Part shown: piece by piece, positions 24,076 to 35,202 of the stretch
Layout of the letters: the number at the start of each line of letters is the position of its first letter
Position numbering within the stretch: the first letter of the stretch is position 1
DNA from: Lactarius indigo
Taxonomy: Eukaryota; Basidiomycota; Agaricomycetes; Russulales; Russulaceae
Direction: 5' to 3'
Assembly: GCA_025766275.1 (NCBI GenBank)
Contig: JAFKAC010000003.1
Span: forward strand, 930,001-994,000
DNA: 64,000 nucleotides
Position numbers and translations under genes: made by a program
The notes under the pieces: generated by a model
The model's input: the letters and a program-made list of their open reading frames with translations, nothing else
Told to the model about the DNA's origin: nothing
Database searches by the model: none

Positions 24076-26275
24076 ATGTCTCCCCCGACCTCTCCTCACG
24101 CCGACGACCTCGCTTCTCCTCCTCGCTCTCCTCCACACGAGCCCCATGTCTCAGACACTTCATCCTCACACAAGTGTCAGTGGCTCGATTGTACACAGGC
24201 TTTTCCAGACCCGGAGACCCTCTACAATCATCTATGCCATGATCACATAGGCCGGAAGAGCACCAACAATCTCTGTCTCACTTGCAAGTGGAGAGACTGT
24301 GTCACCACCTGCACCAAGCGTGACCACATCACTAGCCATCTCCGAGGTCTTGTTTTTTTTCCTTCTCAATTCTCCTGATCTTGTCCTCATGGTCTTCTCC
24401 CCAGTCCACACACCACTTAAACCTCACGTTTGCGAAGTCCGTCCTCCTACATGCCCCTTCGTCCTCAATGTCTGAACTGTTACCTTTAGATTTGTAAAAA
24501 GACTTTCAAACGACCCCAAGATCTCAAGAAGCACGAGAAGATTCATACGGAAGAGCATCACGCCCAGCACAAGCACTCAAAGGCCGTCACCGTCCCTGAC
24601 TATGCAAGAAACCGTCGCGAACCAGTCGATGATCATAACTCTAGATTCTCTTCAAGGCCCAAACTCCAGCCCGGCCACTTTGGAGATGGTAATTGCGCTC
24701 TCCCCATCTTCTTGTCCCCTACTCACAGGACTCCTTAGCCAGCCATTTTGGTGCATTGCCCACCCCTTCTCCGGAAGTCACGCATCAGCAGGTATGTCAA
24801 TGCCCTTGTCCATTATGAGGTACTCACGACTTTCAAGACGCAGTTGCCATCCTGGGAGACCCTTCGTCCTGACGGCTCTTCTGCTCCGTCCACCGGCATT
24901 AAAAGATCCCATGATTATGCCGTCGCCGTTGAGGACTTTTTCCAAGATGTCAAGAAACGCCGTGTTTCACCCTCTTACAACTCCCGTATGCGATTTTAAC
25001 CCCCTTCAAGTAACAACCTGTGACTCATTTCCAGCAGATATGGCCGAAAGATTGACCTCTCTCGCGTATGCAAATTCCAGTGCAAATGTCAACTTCAATC
25101 CTCGATCTGTTTCTCTCGATATCAGGTCTCCCGAGGAGCTTGCTGCCGTCAACAACTTCCTTCTAACTCTCGGGCGTGATGTTGTTTCGGTTGAATCCCG
25201 CCCCAGCTCAAATACCCAAACGTACTCCAGCTACTTTGATTATGATCAACTTAGTCATCTGGGCTTAACTGGCATGCCCGGGATAACCACCTCGGGCACT
25301 ACGGGTCATAGCCCAAGTACTTACCCAAGTACAAACGGCCAGCATCCTTCTCAGACTGCGTTCTATGCGACCAACTCAAGTGTGCGAGCTAGTCAGCCAC
25401 TTACATCCTCTTCTTACGGTGGACTGTATCCTTCTGTGCACGATGTTGCCAACCCGGTCCTCTTCTCCACAGCAAACATTGAACGTCGGATGTCCAGTGG
25501 TAGCAACAGTGGCAGTGGCATTGCGTTGCCACCACCAACCTCGCCACCCTACACACCTGCGTATCAGCAACCTTCCCCTATCGGCCACATGCGCCCGACA
25601 CCCCCGTTAGACCTGAGTTCTCCCCATTCGTCGTTGTCTTCACCATCAAATTCCACTCCCCCACACATGCATCAGAAAGACACCGCCATCGTTTACGACC
25701 GCTCCTCTCGCCGTGTGGCGCCCCCTGCTGTCCTCGCATCTGCAGATTACACAAGCAAGTCGATGCGCGCGGTCTTACCTCTCAAGGCCATCCCAACGCG
25801 CAGCTCGTCGCCGGAATATTCCGAACCCGGCTCTTCGCGGCAGTCATCGCCCACGAATCCTTCATCGCCATCCTTGCCAACGAGCTCGTTGCTCGCACGT
25901 CCCTTGTACCCGCATATAAAGTCGGGCGATGACGACCTCAAGCTGCCACCGCTGCACAGGCACTACCCGACGCTTTCGCCTCCATCGTCCCCCGTACGTG
26001 AGCACGCTGGGCCCGTACTGCCCAGTCTGCGCGAGGTGGCCGCGAGCGCAGGGACACCCACCTCTGCGTCTGGCGTGGAGGAGCGTCTGTCGCGCCGGCT
26101 GGACGGGATGAAGCTCAGCGGCCGGAGCAACGACGACCGCGCGCGGCATGCCGCCTTGATCCGTGACCTTCTTGTGACCATCAACGAACGGTATCGCGCG
26201 CAATTTACGCCGGCACCACCCGAGTCGTCAGCGCCTACAGTACACGATGTCGAGATGCCCGCAGCGCGGGGTTGA
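24076..26275 (+). CDS. PACC: PacC/Rim101 pH-response transcription factor
   Basis: C2H2 zinc-finger regulator that, in other fungi, is activated by proteolysis at alkaline pH and controls alkaline genes, cell wall and virulence. Exons begin 24076-24346, 24405-24436 and 24490-24688; a small exon near 24739 and a further exon follow, and a long last exon ends at 26275. The three fingers are clear: [10 protein letters not shown] with its His pair, [17 protein letters not shown] with [12 protein letters not shown], and PHVCE joined to [19 protein letters not shown]. The second and third are the PacC hallmark. A basic stretch VKKRR and the segment [19 protein letters not shown] follow, then a Ser/Pro-rich tail of about 300 residues ending INERYRAQF. 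The segment [14 protein letters not shown] could be the processing region, which is a guess. No frame breaks seen. Confidence 0.94.
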
Positions 26276-26527
26276 GCATCGAGTTCTTTCTCAGATAGTG
26301 ATTGTCACGGCTCCGTGGATATCGTAGCTCCCACGACGCCCCTTCCTTCTTGTCATTTATCGGTCTTGTTTGTGATCATATGCTCACATTGTTCCCTCTC
26401 GTCGTTCTTGTACTACGTACGACTATAGTATCCCTCTGTCTACGGCGGTAATTCAATCGGATGTACAACCTATCTCTGTCAATGCTCCCGTGATGCCCCT
26501 GTAGGTTGCAATCCGCCCGTGTCATCG
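26276..26527. other. 3' flanks of pacC and TAF1
   Basis: Convergent gene ends separated by about 250 bp. No gene seen. Confidence 0.5.
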
Positions 26528-29500
26528 TCACCGCTTGAGAGTGAGTTTGATCTTCGGCGCAGTAGGCGTCTCGTCGGATGCGGCGATGACGGGGGGACTC
26601 GTCGCGAGCGGGGAAGGTACGTGGAGCGAGCTCTGGCCCAAGCCAAGAGAACTGCTCAGGCTGGGCGTCAATGGCGGTGGGCTTCCCGCGGCCGCGGCCG
26701 CCGGCGTAGGTGTGGCTGGCGGTTGTGCGCCAGAGTTGAACTCCGCCCAACGTGGGCACTTGCGGTTCGTTTCTGCAAGCATGCGTGTCAGCAGATGTAA
26801 TCGATTGGATGGGGCGCCGCAAACTCCAACGCACTCATATGACCCATCTGTCCGCAGTGGCCGCAGCGTCTCTGTTTTGTGTCCGACCCAAAAGTTAAAA
26901 ATACAAGATCGATCGGTTCCGCAGTCGTGCGTGCATGTGCTTACCGTCGTGTCAGGCTTGATGGGGCGATTGAGCGTCATCGGCGTGCCACCCTCCTTTG
27001 CAATTTTCGCGTTCTTGCGATGAAGGCGGCGCTCCTGGTTCTTCTTCATGCGCATAATCTCCTCCTCCAATCTGATAAATGCGCGCACTCAGTCTGTCTG
27101 TGTGTAGGGTTGATGGGAAGGGGAAGGGGTTGCGTACCGCTTCTTGGCACGGGCATCGCGGTCGATGTCGCCCGTCGGAGCCAGTGTATCGGCACCCGTT
27201 GTCTCATCCTCGATGATCTGCCGCCTGCGCACGTACGCGCGTACGACGGCCGCGTCACGCACGATTTCCGTGTTCCACTTGCCGTCTATGAGGCGTTTGA
27301 TACGCAGCACTCGTCGCCCGTCCGGTCCGACGCTTACATCACGATCACGTTCGATCGACGAAGCGCGACTGAACCCTGGCGACGGTGCTGCTACTGCCGC
27401 GGCAGGCACGCCTGGGAAAGCAATCGCCGGCGAGAGCGCACGGCTCTCCCTTCGCCCTATACGCTGAGACAGCAGAGACTTGTGGTCGTCTTCGTCGTCC
27501 GACAGCTGCGGTTCGTCCTTGCGGCTCAAGGAAGCAAATTGCGCCTTCCAAATACGCTCGATCTCGGACTTGTAGATAAGTTGTTGCTCAGCTACGTTGT
27601 ATCTATGTGCAGACTTTGGGCGGTTTTCGGCTTCCGCTACAAAAAAAAATGTCAGCAGAAAGGTCAAGTCGGGAACGCGGAACATGACAAACCAAGTTTC
27701 TGCTCGTAGTCCTCGCCTGCCTTTACGAAGATGTCCTTCATTGACACACGGATGAAACTGAACGCTTCGCCACGACCGGTGGGATCTCCATCTCCATGAA
27801 GCCGTAACATGGCCTTTGCCTGGGTAGCAAATATGAAGTTCTTCGTTGTGATCCACGGCGCAAGCTGCTGTTCAATGGACAAATGCGAGTCGTCATCGTC
27901 CCCGCCCGTATCTTGTGTGCCGCTATAACCCGCATCTTGCAGATGCCGTTGTCCAACCTGCATACTCTCTGAAAGGACAATTTGTTCCGGTCCCACCATC
28001 TTCAACATCTCAGCCTTGCTGGGGACAACCCAGTTGGGCTTTAGACGCCAGAAACCCTGATGTGGGCCGCGTCGATGGTACTCCATGAATTCCTAAATAT
28101 TCTTGAGCATTAGAGTACAGCCAGTGAACAGACACTCGCCTTTAGACGTTGGCGCATTTGCAATTCGTTCTGATCCGGGAAGTATTTCATTAACCTCGAG
28201 ATCTTCAAACGTTCGCCAGGACTTTTGGCCAGCAGCTTGTATGCAATGATTTGCAAGCGGTGTTTGATCGTGTTCGTTATCTTTCGCGAGTGGGGGCCAG
28301 GTACCTCCGTGACGGGGTAGGTCTGGCCTACAACGAACAAGTTTTTGATCTCGCGGATGTAATACTTTGATTCGCTCTTGGTAGTATTTCTAGTCGTGGC
28401 GTCACCAAGTGAGGATTGCATAGAAAAGGAAATACTGACTTGATAACAAGGAAGTCGGTGTGATAAGGTTTATGCCGGAATAAAGGTGCTCGAATGAGAT
28501 TGCTATACAAGGCCGGCATAGTTTGTCCTGGCTGAACATAGCCAAACTTCATGAAGGGAGACTCATCCTGGGGCTCTAATACGAACGGCTCTCCGAGATC
28601 GCCCTGAACGAGATGTTAGTGACCGCACCATCAAACCTCTCCTCGAAGACCCACTTTAGGAATATGTTCGTCCTTCTCGCTCTTTTTTCGATAGTAATTG
28701 ACAAGTATACTGCCCATACCAAAATTTGCTACGATAGGCGGATGCTCTTCCTGTTACCAAGGATTTAGGGCGGACAACGCGGAGAGGACAAGGGACACTT
28801 ACCGAGAACTCCCATAACACGAAATTGCTCGTATCCCTCAAGCTGAGGTCACTCGTCCGTCTTAGATTCTCCCCAACACTGCCCCCACGACCGAGCCTCC
28901 GTCCAGTCTTGTCCTTCTTCTTCTTGGCCGAGCGAACTTTGGTGAAGCGAATCTCAATGTTCGCTGGTATTTGTAATGCCGGCCGATGGAAAGACCGCGC
29001 CTCTTGCTTCCCCAACCGTGTCTTATACTAGGCAAACGGGCCGCATTCAACACGCACTGTTTGACATAACCAAGTCGGCGACGTACGAAAGGCAGCTGCA
29101 GCTTCTGTGAAGGATAAGCGTGCTCGACAACAAGGTCCCCAAATGTTTGCCGGACGCGATGCCGCCCACCATCCTTTGAGACATCGTAAAACTGGTCGTT
29201 GGACAAATTGAACTTGTCTTTGATCTGTGCATTGTCCATACGTAGACGCTTCCTGGGTCTGACCTCTTGAGCTACTAAAACGTTACAATATGAAGACGAA
29301 GCGAAAAGGTGGCACTGACTAGGAGGGCGCTCCTCTGGAATAATGTCGTCTCCGTTATTGAACTCGATCTGTGTGAAGTCACGAAACGGTGCTCGGGGAC
29401 CCCAGATGATGCTTTGTGTCCATGCGCCCGACTCGAGCGCCTTGTTGACAGGAGCCATAAGATCCGTTCGCGAAGGGTCAACTGGTGGTGGTTCATTCTC

Positions 29501-30351
29501 TGGCTCGAAGGCGATTTGATCTTCCCAGTTAGACAACAAGACAAGGTCAAAGGAGCGGTCGTGGAGAGGAATTGGAATGGAGGTGTCAATGCCTCCATGC
29601 TTTCGCTAGAATCATATTCACTATAAAAGGCTCTTAGAGGTACTGCAAAGAAACGCACTTCTAAAGCGGCGCGAAGGTCATGGTCAATACTTCCCGAGGA
29701 AACTACTTCCTCGACGCGCTCATTCTCCACCTGTCGTTTTGTATCCCCAACGACTCCATCGAGGAAGTTCTTTGGAACGTCCCTCTTCTTAGAATAGACC
29801 GATTCCACTGTGAACTGACGTCAGCCGACCATAGATGAATATATGGGCACGTACATTGTAAAGGTCGTTTCGCGACGCGAGACTTCTTGACAGCGAATCC
29901 TTGGAAAAGCTCTGTGAAATCCAAAACTTTATCCTTCTCAAAGGATGGGAAACGTTCGTAGACGGTCTTTGGCCTCTCGACGAGACGTCGAACGATGCGC
30001 ACACGCCGCTGCTTGGGCGGGGCCTCTGGGGACATGATCTCCATCTTCACGGGTCCCTCTTCCTCTTCTTCCTCCTTAAGTTCACGGTCGACCTCATCCT
30101 CAAAGTCTTCTCCCTCGCCGGCGCCGACCGCACCGTCATCCTGATCCCACTTGTCGTTGTAAATCTGAGAGGAGGAAAGAGTAGGAATTCCCGATATTCC
30201 GAGGCGATTTGAAAGGCCTGCACTTGGAAGTGAGAGATCCGAAAGAATATGGTCCAAAGAAAACCCCGTCAGGGCCGATACTGCGTCGTCCTTAGAGAAA
30301 CATTGTGAGGGCGGGCAAAGAATAGTTGAACAGACGCACCTCGTTCGGCAT
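26528..30351 (-). CDS. TAF1: Transcription initiation factor TFIID subunit 1
   Basis: Largest TFIID subunit, the nuclear scaffold that binds TBP and promoter DNA for RNA polymerase II. A 12-nt first exon (30340-30351, MPNE) is followed by DDAVSALTGFSLDHILSDL, which matches the TBP-binding N-terminus. After an acidic stretch comes RRVRIVRRLVERPKTVYERFPSFEKDKVLDFTELFQG, then the long central domain (GPEQIVLSESMQVGQR, APWITTKNFIFATQAKAMLRLHG, GEAFSFIRVSMKDIFVKAGE). Near the C-terminus a zinc knuckle is split by an intron (CGHCGQMGHM joined to KTNRKCPRWAEF, C-X2-C-X4-H-X6-C). It ends in APKIKLTLKR. There is no bromodomain, as in other fungal TAF1. Many short introns, all consistent where checked. 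It shares a 279-bp promoter with the PA28 gene. Confidence 0.95.
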
Positions 30352-30630
30352 CTGTTAAGTGGCTTTGTGTGATTCGAGAACTTCCGTGCAGTAACCCTTT
30401 CTTCTTTATGCCTTTAGAGGTGGTGGTGAGGTCAACACGGCTCGAGTCACCGCAATTGCACTCACACCGACTGGCACCAGCGAGGGGAAGAGCGGGATGT
30501 TCGGCCCGCCAAGAAAGACAAACAAGGACACACAATTACATCACCCAATGGCCACGTGGTTTGCACGCGTCAGGTGGACAGGAGGTTAGTGCGTGCGCGC
30601 CGTTAGGCAGCAGCAGTCAGCACAACCACC
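30352..30630. promoter_or_regulatory. Shared divergent promoter of TAF1 and PA28
   Basis: 279 bp between opposite start codons. It holds a CCAAT box near 30545, a CACGTG palindrome at 30553-30558 and an ACGCGT at 30565-30570, all within 30 bp. These match the motifs of CCAAT-complex, bHLH and MCB-type factors; actual use is not shown. Confidence 0.45.
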
Positions 30631-31927
30631 ATGAGACACAGGGAACCGCAACTTGACACCGAGTCTGCCACTAAAATTGAGGTGATGCCCACACTTCTCT
30701 CCAAGTTTCACCCCTTTTAACCCCTTTATTTCTTCCAGGAGTTCCGTAAGTCCGTAGAAGCTGATGCACAAGACGTGATATTCCGCGTATTTCCAAGCAA
30801 GGTAACTCAGCTTTTAATCTCGGAGAAATACTCGCTTAGTACTGTGCCCGTTTGCCCAGATTCTGTGAGGCTCTGCCGTGCTTCCGCTGCCTTCTGGCTG
30901 ACACACCACATTCAGGGAGCTTCAGAATCTCATCAAGTCGACCTCGTCGCCGTCGTCGCCGTTCCATCAATCTCACGCGACAGAGTTTACAGACTTGAAG
31001 GTCTATCCCCCGCCAAGTCCCTCTAACTCTGCGGGCGAGTCGGACAAGAAAAAACGGAAGCGCGAAGTTGAGGAGACCAATAGTCATGTTTCGAACGACA
31101 CACAACATGCGCGTTTCCCTAATGTATTTCATGCAAATCGGCACATTGTCTCGGTACACGAGACGCTGAAGAAGGAATGCGAGCAATTAATCGAGCTCAC
31201 GGTTTGTCTTGCTTCTCATTCACGGGCGCGGTGTTCCATCTTACCATCGTCCAGGACAAAGTAAAGTTGTGGATCAACTTGACTATGCCCAAGTACGCCC
31301 CGTCTCTCTCCTAATCTGTAGTCACTGACGTTTGAATTAGGATAGAGGAGTATGTGTTCATTGCATCCACGCTTATTCGCTCACTAATTCTCTCACTAGT
31401 GGTGACAATTTCGGTGTGCTGACTCGGTCATTTGTCAAATAGACCGTTTCCACTCACATACGTTTTACCAAGGCGTGCAAATCCAGGAAGGTAAGAATTT
31501 GAGTGTCTCTGAGTGCTTTGTTGTTTAATGGCGCTCTTGTAGAGGTCCTGAGTGAATTGCATCGCTCCCAAGAGAGCGGTTATAACATAAGGGACTGTGT
31601 CCGACAAAACCATTTAAACAGAGCTAAGATTTCTTCGAAGATCATAAAGTATCCTCATTTGGAGGACTATGGTGTACGCCCCCTCCCCGTTCTTATTTGC
31701 TCATCGCTCACTTTTCAGTAGCTAGCGTTGAAAGAGCACGATGACAAACAACTGTACATTGCGAGGCAGAACCTTTCGGACCTTCGTAACGTGTATGCTG
31801 TCGTGACAGACATGTTACACAAGAATATTACGAAGGTGCTATCACTCCTTTCCCGATGGTGTCTGCAGCTGAATATCGCTCGTAGCTTCGCTCGCCTAAA
31901 GGTAATAACGGCGTCAACCTGTATTGA
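30631..31927 (+). CDS. PA28/REG-type proteasome activator subunit
   Basis: Homologue of PA28 (PSME3-like), the 11S ring that caps the 20S proteasome without ATP. The start MRHREPQLDTESATKIE splices to EFRKSVEADAQDVIFRVFPSK. A later exon carries the linker with basic KKKRKREVEE and then FPNVFHANRHIVSVHETLKKECEQL. Then come DKVKLWINLTMPK, DGDNFGVQIQEEVLSELHRSQESGYNIRDCVRQNHL and KHDDKQLYIARQNLSDLRNVYAV, ending RSPKGNNGVNLY. The REG fold's helix 3-4 region is complete, and the terminal Tyr fits the tail that docks on the proteasome. The basic KKRKR stretch could act as a nuclear signal, as in PA28-gamma. Budding yeast lacks this gene. It has about eight exons; the region between 30790 and 30990 is the least sure part of the model. 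Confidence 0.9.
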
Positions 31928-32020
31928 TATTCTCCACTCAGCACGCGGCTGTCACATCGTACCTGTCGGCACCCTACCACCCACTTCAATCCCGTAACAT
32001 GCACCCTGGACAAGGACTGC

Positions 32021-33705
32021 TCATACAGAGATCGTTTTAAATATATTGAAGCCATTTCGTGCTGTACTGATAACCGCCCCCGGAACTTGAGGGTGCCAAT
32101 GGACCTCCTTCACGTCTGTTTGTCCTTGGTGGACGAATAACAATTGAGGCGGAATATCCCGCCCGCCCTCAGGGGTATCGTCCATTGCACCAGTCTCTTC
32201 TTCGTCCTGCTCCACAGCGAGGTCCCAAAGTGTCACTTGGTCGTCTGCTCCGGACGCGGCGAAGATAGAATCCTCTGAAGGGTGCCATTCGACGGATGTG
32301 ATGGGTGCGCGGTGCCACGCAAAGGACGCGACGGGTGTAGGATCAGGTGCGGTGGTCCTGGGTAAGGTGTGCGTTAACTGAGACTGCGACCAGCAACCCT
32401 CCAGCTACTCACCCGGTTTTCTTCACGTTTCGCAAATCCCATACTTTTATCTCACCTTCATCGCCGCCGCTAAGGAGCAGATACGCGGTGCTACGGCTCC
32501 AGCTAATCACGTTGACGTCGCTGCTATGCGCCGTTCCAATCGCTGCAACGCTTTTCCTTCCTTTACTCCGCACATCCCACATCCGTACGCTTTGGTCCGC
32601 AGAACACGACGCGAAAACTGTCGCCTCGCTTGGACTCCATTGTATGTCTTCGACACTTGATGTGTGCGAGGTAAATGGCGTATTTTGTGTGGTGAAACCC
32701 GTAGGCGTGCTTGTCGTCAAGTAGATCCTGGAATGGATGTCGCCGGTAAGTAACCGCAGTGCGCCGGTGTCGGATGCAGCCCAGTCCATCGCAAAGCCCT
32801 CGGCGCGTCCGTGGGCTTCGACAGTGTACCGAGGCTTCTCGGTGCGCTCCTTGTCCGCGGTTGTGCCAGGGGTGTCTAGTGCGTAGATGAGCGGGCGCAC
32901 GTCCCAGATGTGAACCTTGCCAGTCTCGGCCCAGCTTGCGACGTAATATGGCCGCGATGGTGCGGGTAGTGGTTGTCCGGCAGGAAGAGGTTGCGCGCGC
33001 ACGCGGTTCACGCCGCCAAAATGTGGTACAGAGCGATAGTCAAGTATGGCGTCCTCATCCAGATTGTTGTCGTCGTCGTCATCGTCATCGTCGTCATCGC
33101 TCTCTGGAAATGTGAGCGAACTATATATATATATATTACGAGTAATTCGAGAGTAGATGGTGCACCTCCATCTTTTTGTGTTTTGTGGAGCTGTGTCATC
33201 TTGAAGACTGATAGCTCGTTCTTTTTTGCGGCGTCTGCCTGCGACCCGGCGACGATCCACGCGGTCGCGGGAAAGCGCTGACGCTGATCTCCCTCGTCGT
33301 CACGGAGCACATCGAACGAAAGGCAAGGCCAGTTCGCATTCATCGTGTGCCGCATGAGGTACACCGAGTCGTCAGGCTCGAGAATTTCATCTTTACCCAG
33401 AGTGTGCACGCCCGGGATGAACACGTTCGGCACCCATGGCTTCTCCTCGGACTCCTCTATCGGGGGCATGACCCCGTCGTCAACTTCCATGCCCGCGCCT
33501 GCAGAATACCACACCGATCAATTCCGCGCAGGCGAGTAATCGACCTCATCGCACCGTCCTCCTCATCGCGCTCAATCTCGTCTTCCCAGGCATCTTCAAA
33601 CTCGCCCATCTCATCCTCCGTGGGCTTCGTGCGCGCCTGATCGCTGACGCTGCGGCTGACTTTTTCTGGCCCTGGAGACGCATCGATGGCTGTTCGCTTC
33701 GGCAT
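32021..33705 (-). CDS. RRB1: Rrb1/GRWD1 ribosome-assembly WD40 protein
   Basis: Glutamate-rich WD-repeat protein, the dedicated chaperone of ribosomal protein L3 in the nucleolus. It starts MPKRTAID. An acidic stretch then leads over an intron to EVDDGVMPPIEESEEKPWVPNVFIPGVHTLGKDE and YLMRHTMNANWPCLSFDVLRD, the conserved N-terminal CAF1C-like H4-binding segment. An intron with an (AT)n run near 33123-33137 is followed by a run of about nine Asp codons. WD repeats are marked by HIWDVRPL, VRMWDVRSKG, IKVWDLRN and VTLWDLAVEQDEEE. It ends HPQVPGAVISTARNGFNIFKTISV, typical of the family. It ends 93 bp from the PA28 stop (convergent). Confidence 0.94.
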
Positions 33706-33976
33706 GTCTGTCACACAAGGAGGTCGTACACACACCGTCGGAAGCGGCCCGATAAGAAGCGCAACCCGTCGGAATTGTTGACTGACTAATCGCCGAGGCC
33801 GTACAGCAGCGCTCACACTTACACGTGCTTACACAAATACGGTCTGCCATGTCACCGTCACCATTCCTCAGAAATGATGCCGCGGGCGACTACTCCAGCA
33901 TAAATACCCTTGCTGTCTTGACAACAATGTACAACACTTGTCGTCTCAAATCGCTCAGTCTTGAAATCATTCGACC
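33706..33976. promoter_or_regulatory. Shared divergent promoter of RRB1 and MGST3-like gene
   Basis: 271 bp between opposite start codons. No motif stands out to me beyond a pyrimidine-rich stretch before the right-hand ATG. Confidence 0.4.
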
Positions 33977-34762
33977 ATGTCTTCTGTGACCGTCACTCTT
34001 CCCTCAAAGTAAAGTCCTTCTCGGTGTATCCAAAGCGGATGGCTCACGCGTACCTAGTTTTCCCTGGGTAGTCGCATCAATCTTTTCCATAGTGCCAGTG
34101 GTGCAATGGCAGATGACTCTCGTGGTCCAGGCGAGGGAGAAGGCGGGCATTAAATATCCCCAGCGTGAGCCACGTTGCACCAGATAACCTCACAGCTTCC
34201 CAGTTGACCCTTACGTGGTCCAGTGTACGCAGAGAAAGCAGAACAGGAAGCCTCTGAGGATGCAAGGATATTCAACTGTGTACAGCGTGAGACATGACCC
34301 CCTTTTTTCGTGGTGACTCACTCTGAGGACTTTCATTGCGCAGGGGCGCACCAGAATACGCTTGAGAATGTGCCTCCAATGGTCTTGTCGTGAGTTTGCC
34401 GTTCTCTCTATATATTCATGGAACTAACCCCATCGCAACGAATAGGACTCTGGTCAGTGCCATACGCTATCCAACATTAGCCGCCGTTGGATGCGGAATT
34501 TGGTCCTTCGCGCGCATTTTTTACACAATAGGTTATTCCACTGGAGAACCAAGCGAGGTATGTCTTTGTCTAAATCAACCGTAGCCAGCCGATCTGACTG
34601 CCACATCTTCACACAGCGTTCTCGGGGCTTTAGCTCCCTCTATGTGCAATTACGTAAGGGAGCTTCCCCTTTTTGTATCCGCCGTTTCTGACAGCATTTC
34701 CTTTAGTTATGAGTATTCTTGCCGCAAAAGTCGTTATTGACCTGATCACGACGGGTGTCTAA
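33977..34762 (+). CDS. Microsomal glutathione S-transferase 3-like MAPEG protein
   Basis: Small four-helix membrane enzyme of the MAPEG family, expected in the ER or outer mitochondrial membrane with glutathione transferase/peroxidase activity. Six exons join in frame: MSSVTVTLPS to FPWVVASIFSIVPVVQWQMTLVVQAREKAGIKYPQ, then YAEKAEQEASEDARIFNCVQR, then AHQNTLENVPPMVLS, then a hydrophobic exon ending SFARIFYTIGYSTGEPSE, then RSRGFSSLYVQL, then the last exon ending at 34762. FNCVQRAHQNTLEN and GYSTGEPSERSRG are the MGST3 signature. The length of about 150 residues is normal. No breaks seen. Confidence 0.92.
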
Positions 34763-35202
34763 ACGAAACCTTACCTTTCCACCGTTTCGTCCGAAACTCA
34801 CTACTCTACCTTGTCGATTGACCCGGATGTATCATATATAATCTGATGAGGATAATGGCGATCTATGCTAACTAAAAAGCGCCTTTACGCTAGTGTCCAT
34901 GCTGCGGCAACGTGTGCTTTCAGGGTTATAATTGATGTTACCATGTGGATATATGTTCCTCTCCGCCATATGTAACGCTGAGCGACAACACTGGAATCCA
35001 TAGCACTGCAGTGTAGCCTGTCCTGACGTGGGGACGTCTTGTATCAGAGCGTGCCCACAATATTTACGTGCCGTCTTTGCTTGCACTGGGAACAGAAACG
35101 ACGGGCCGGTACGGTGCGAGTATGTTCACCCGTCACTGTAGCCGTAATTAAGTGCCGCTAAGTACATCCGTACCTTTCACCATCTCACCCACCAATTTCA
35201 TA
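34763..35202. other. Intergenic region
   Basis: 3' flank of the MGST3-like gene and promoter of the next gene. Nothing further seen. Confidence 0.5.

Noticed and set aside
26376..26834. Minus-strand frame of 152 codons next to TAF1
   Set aside because: It overlaps the real TAF1 zinc-knuckle exons in another frame and has no conserved text.
33123..33137. AT dinucleotide run in RRB1
   Set aside because: Short simple repeat inside an intron; not informative beyond a marker.
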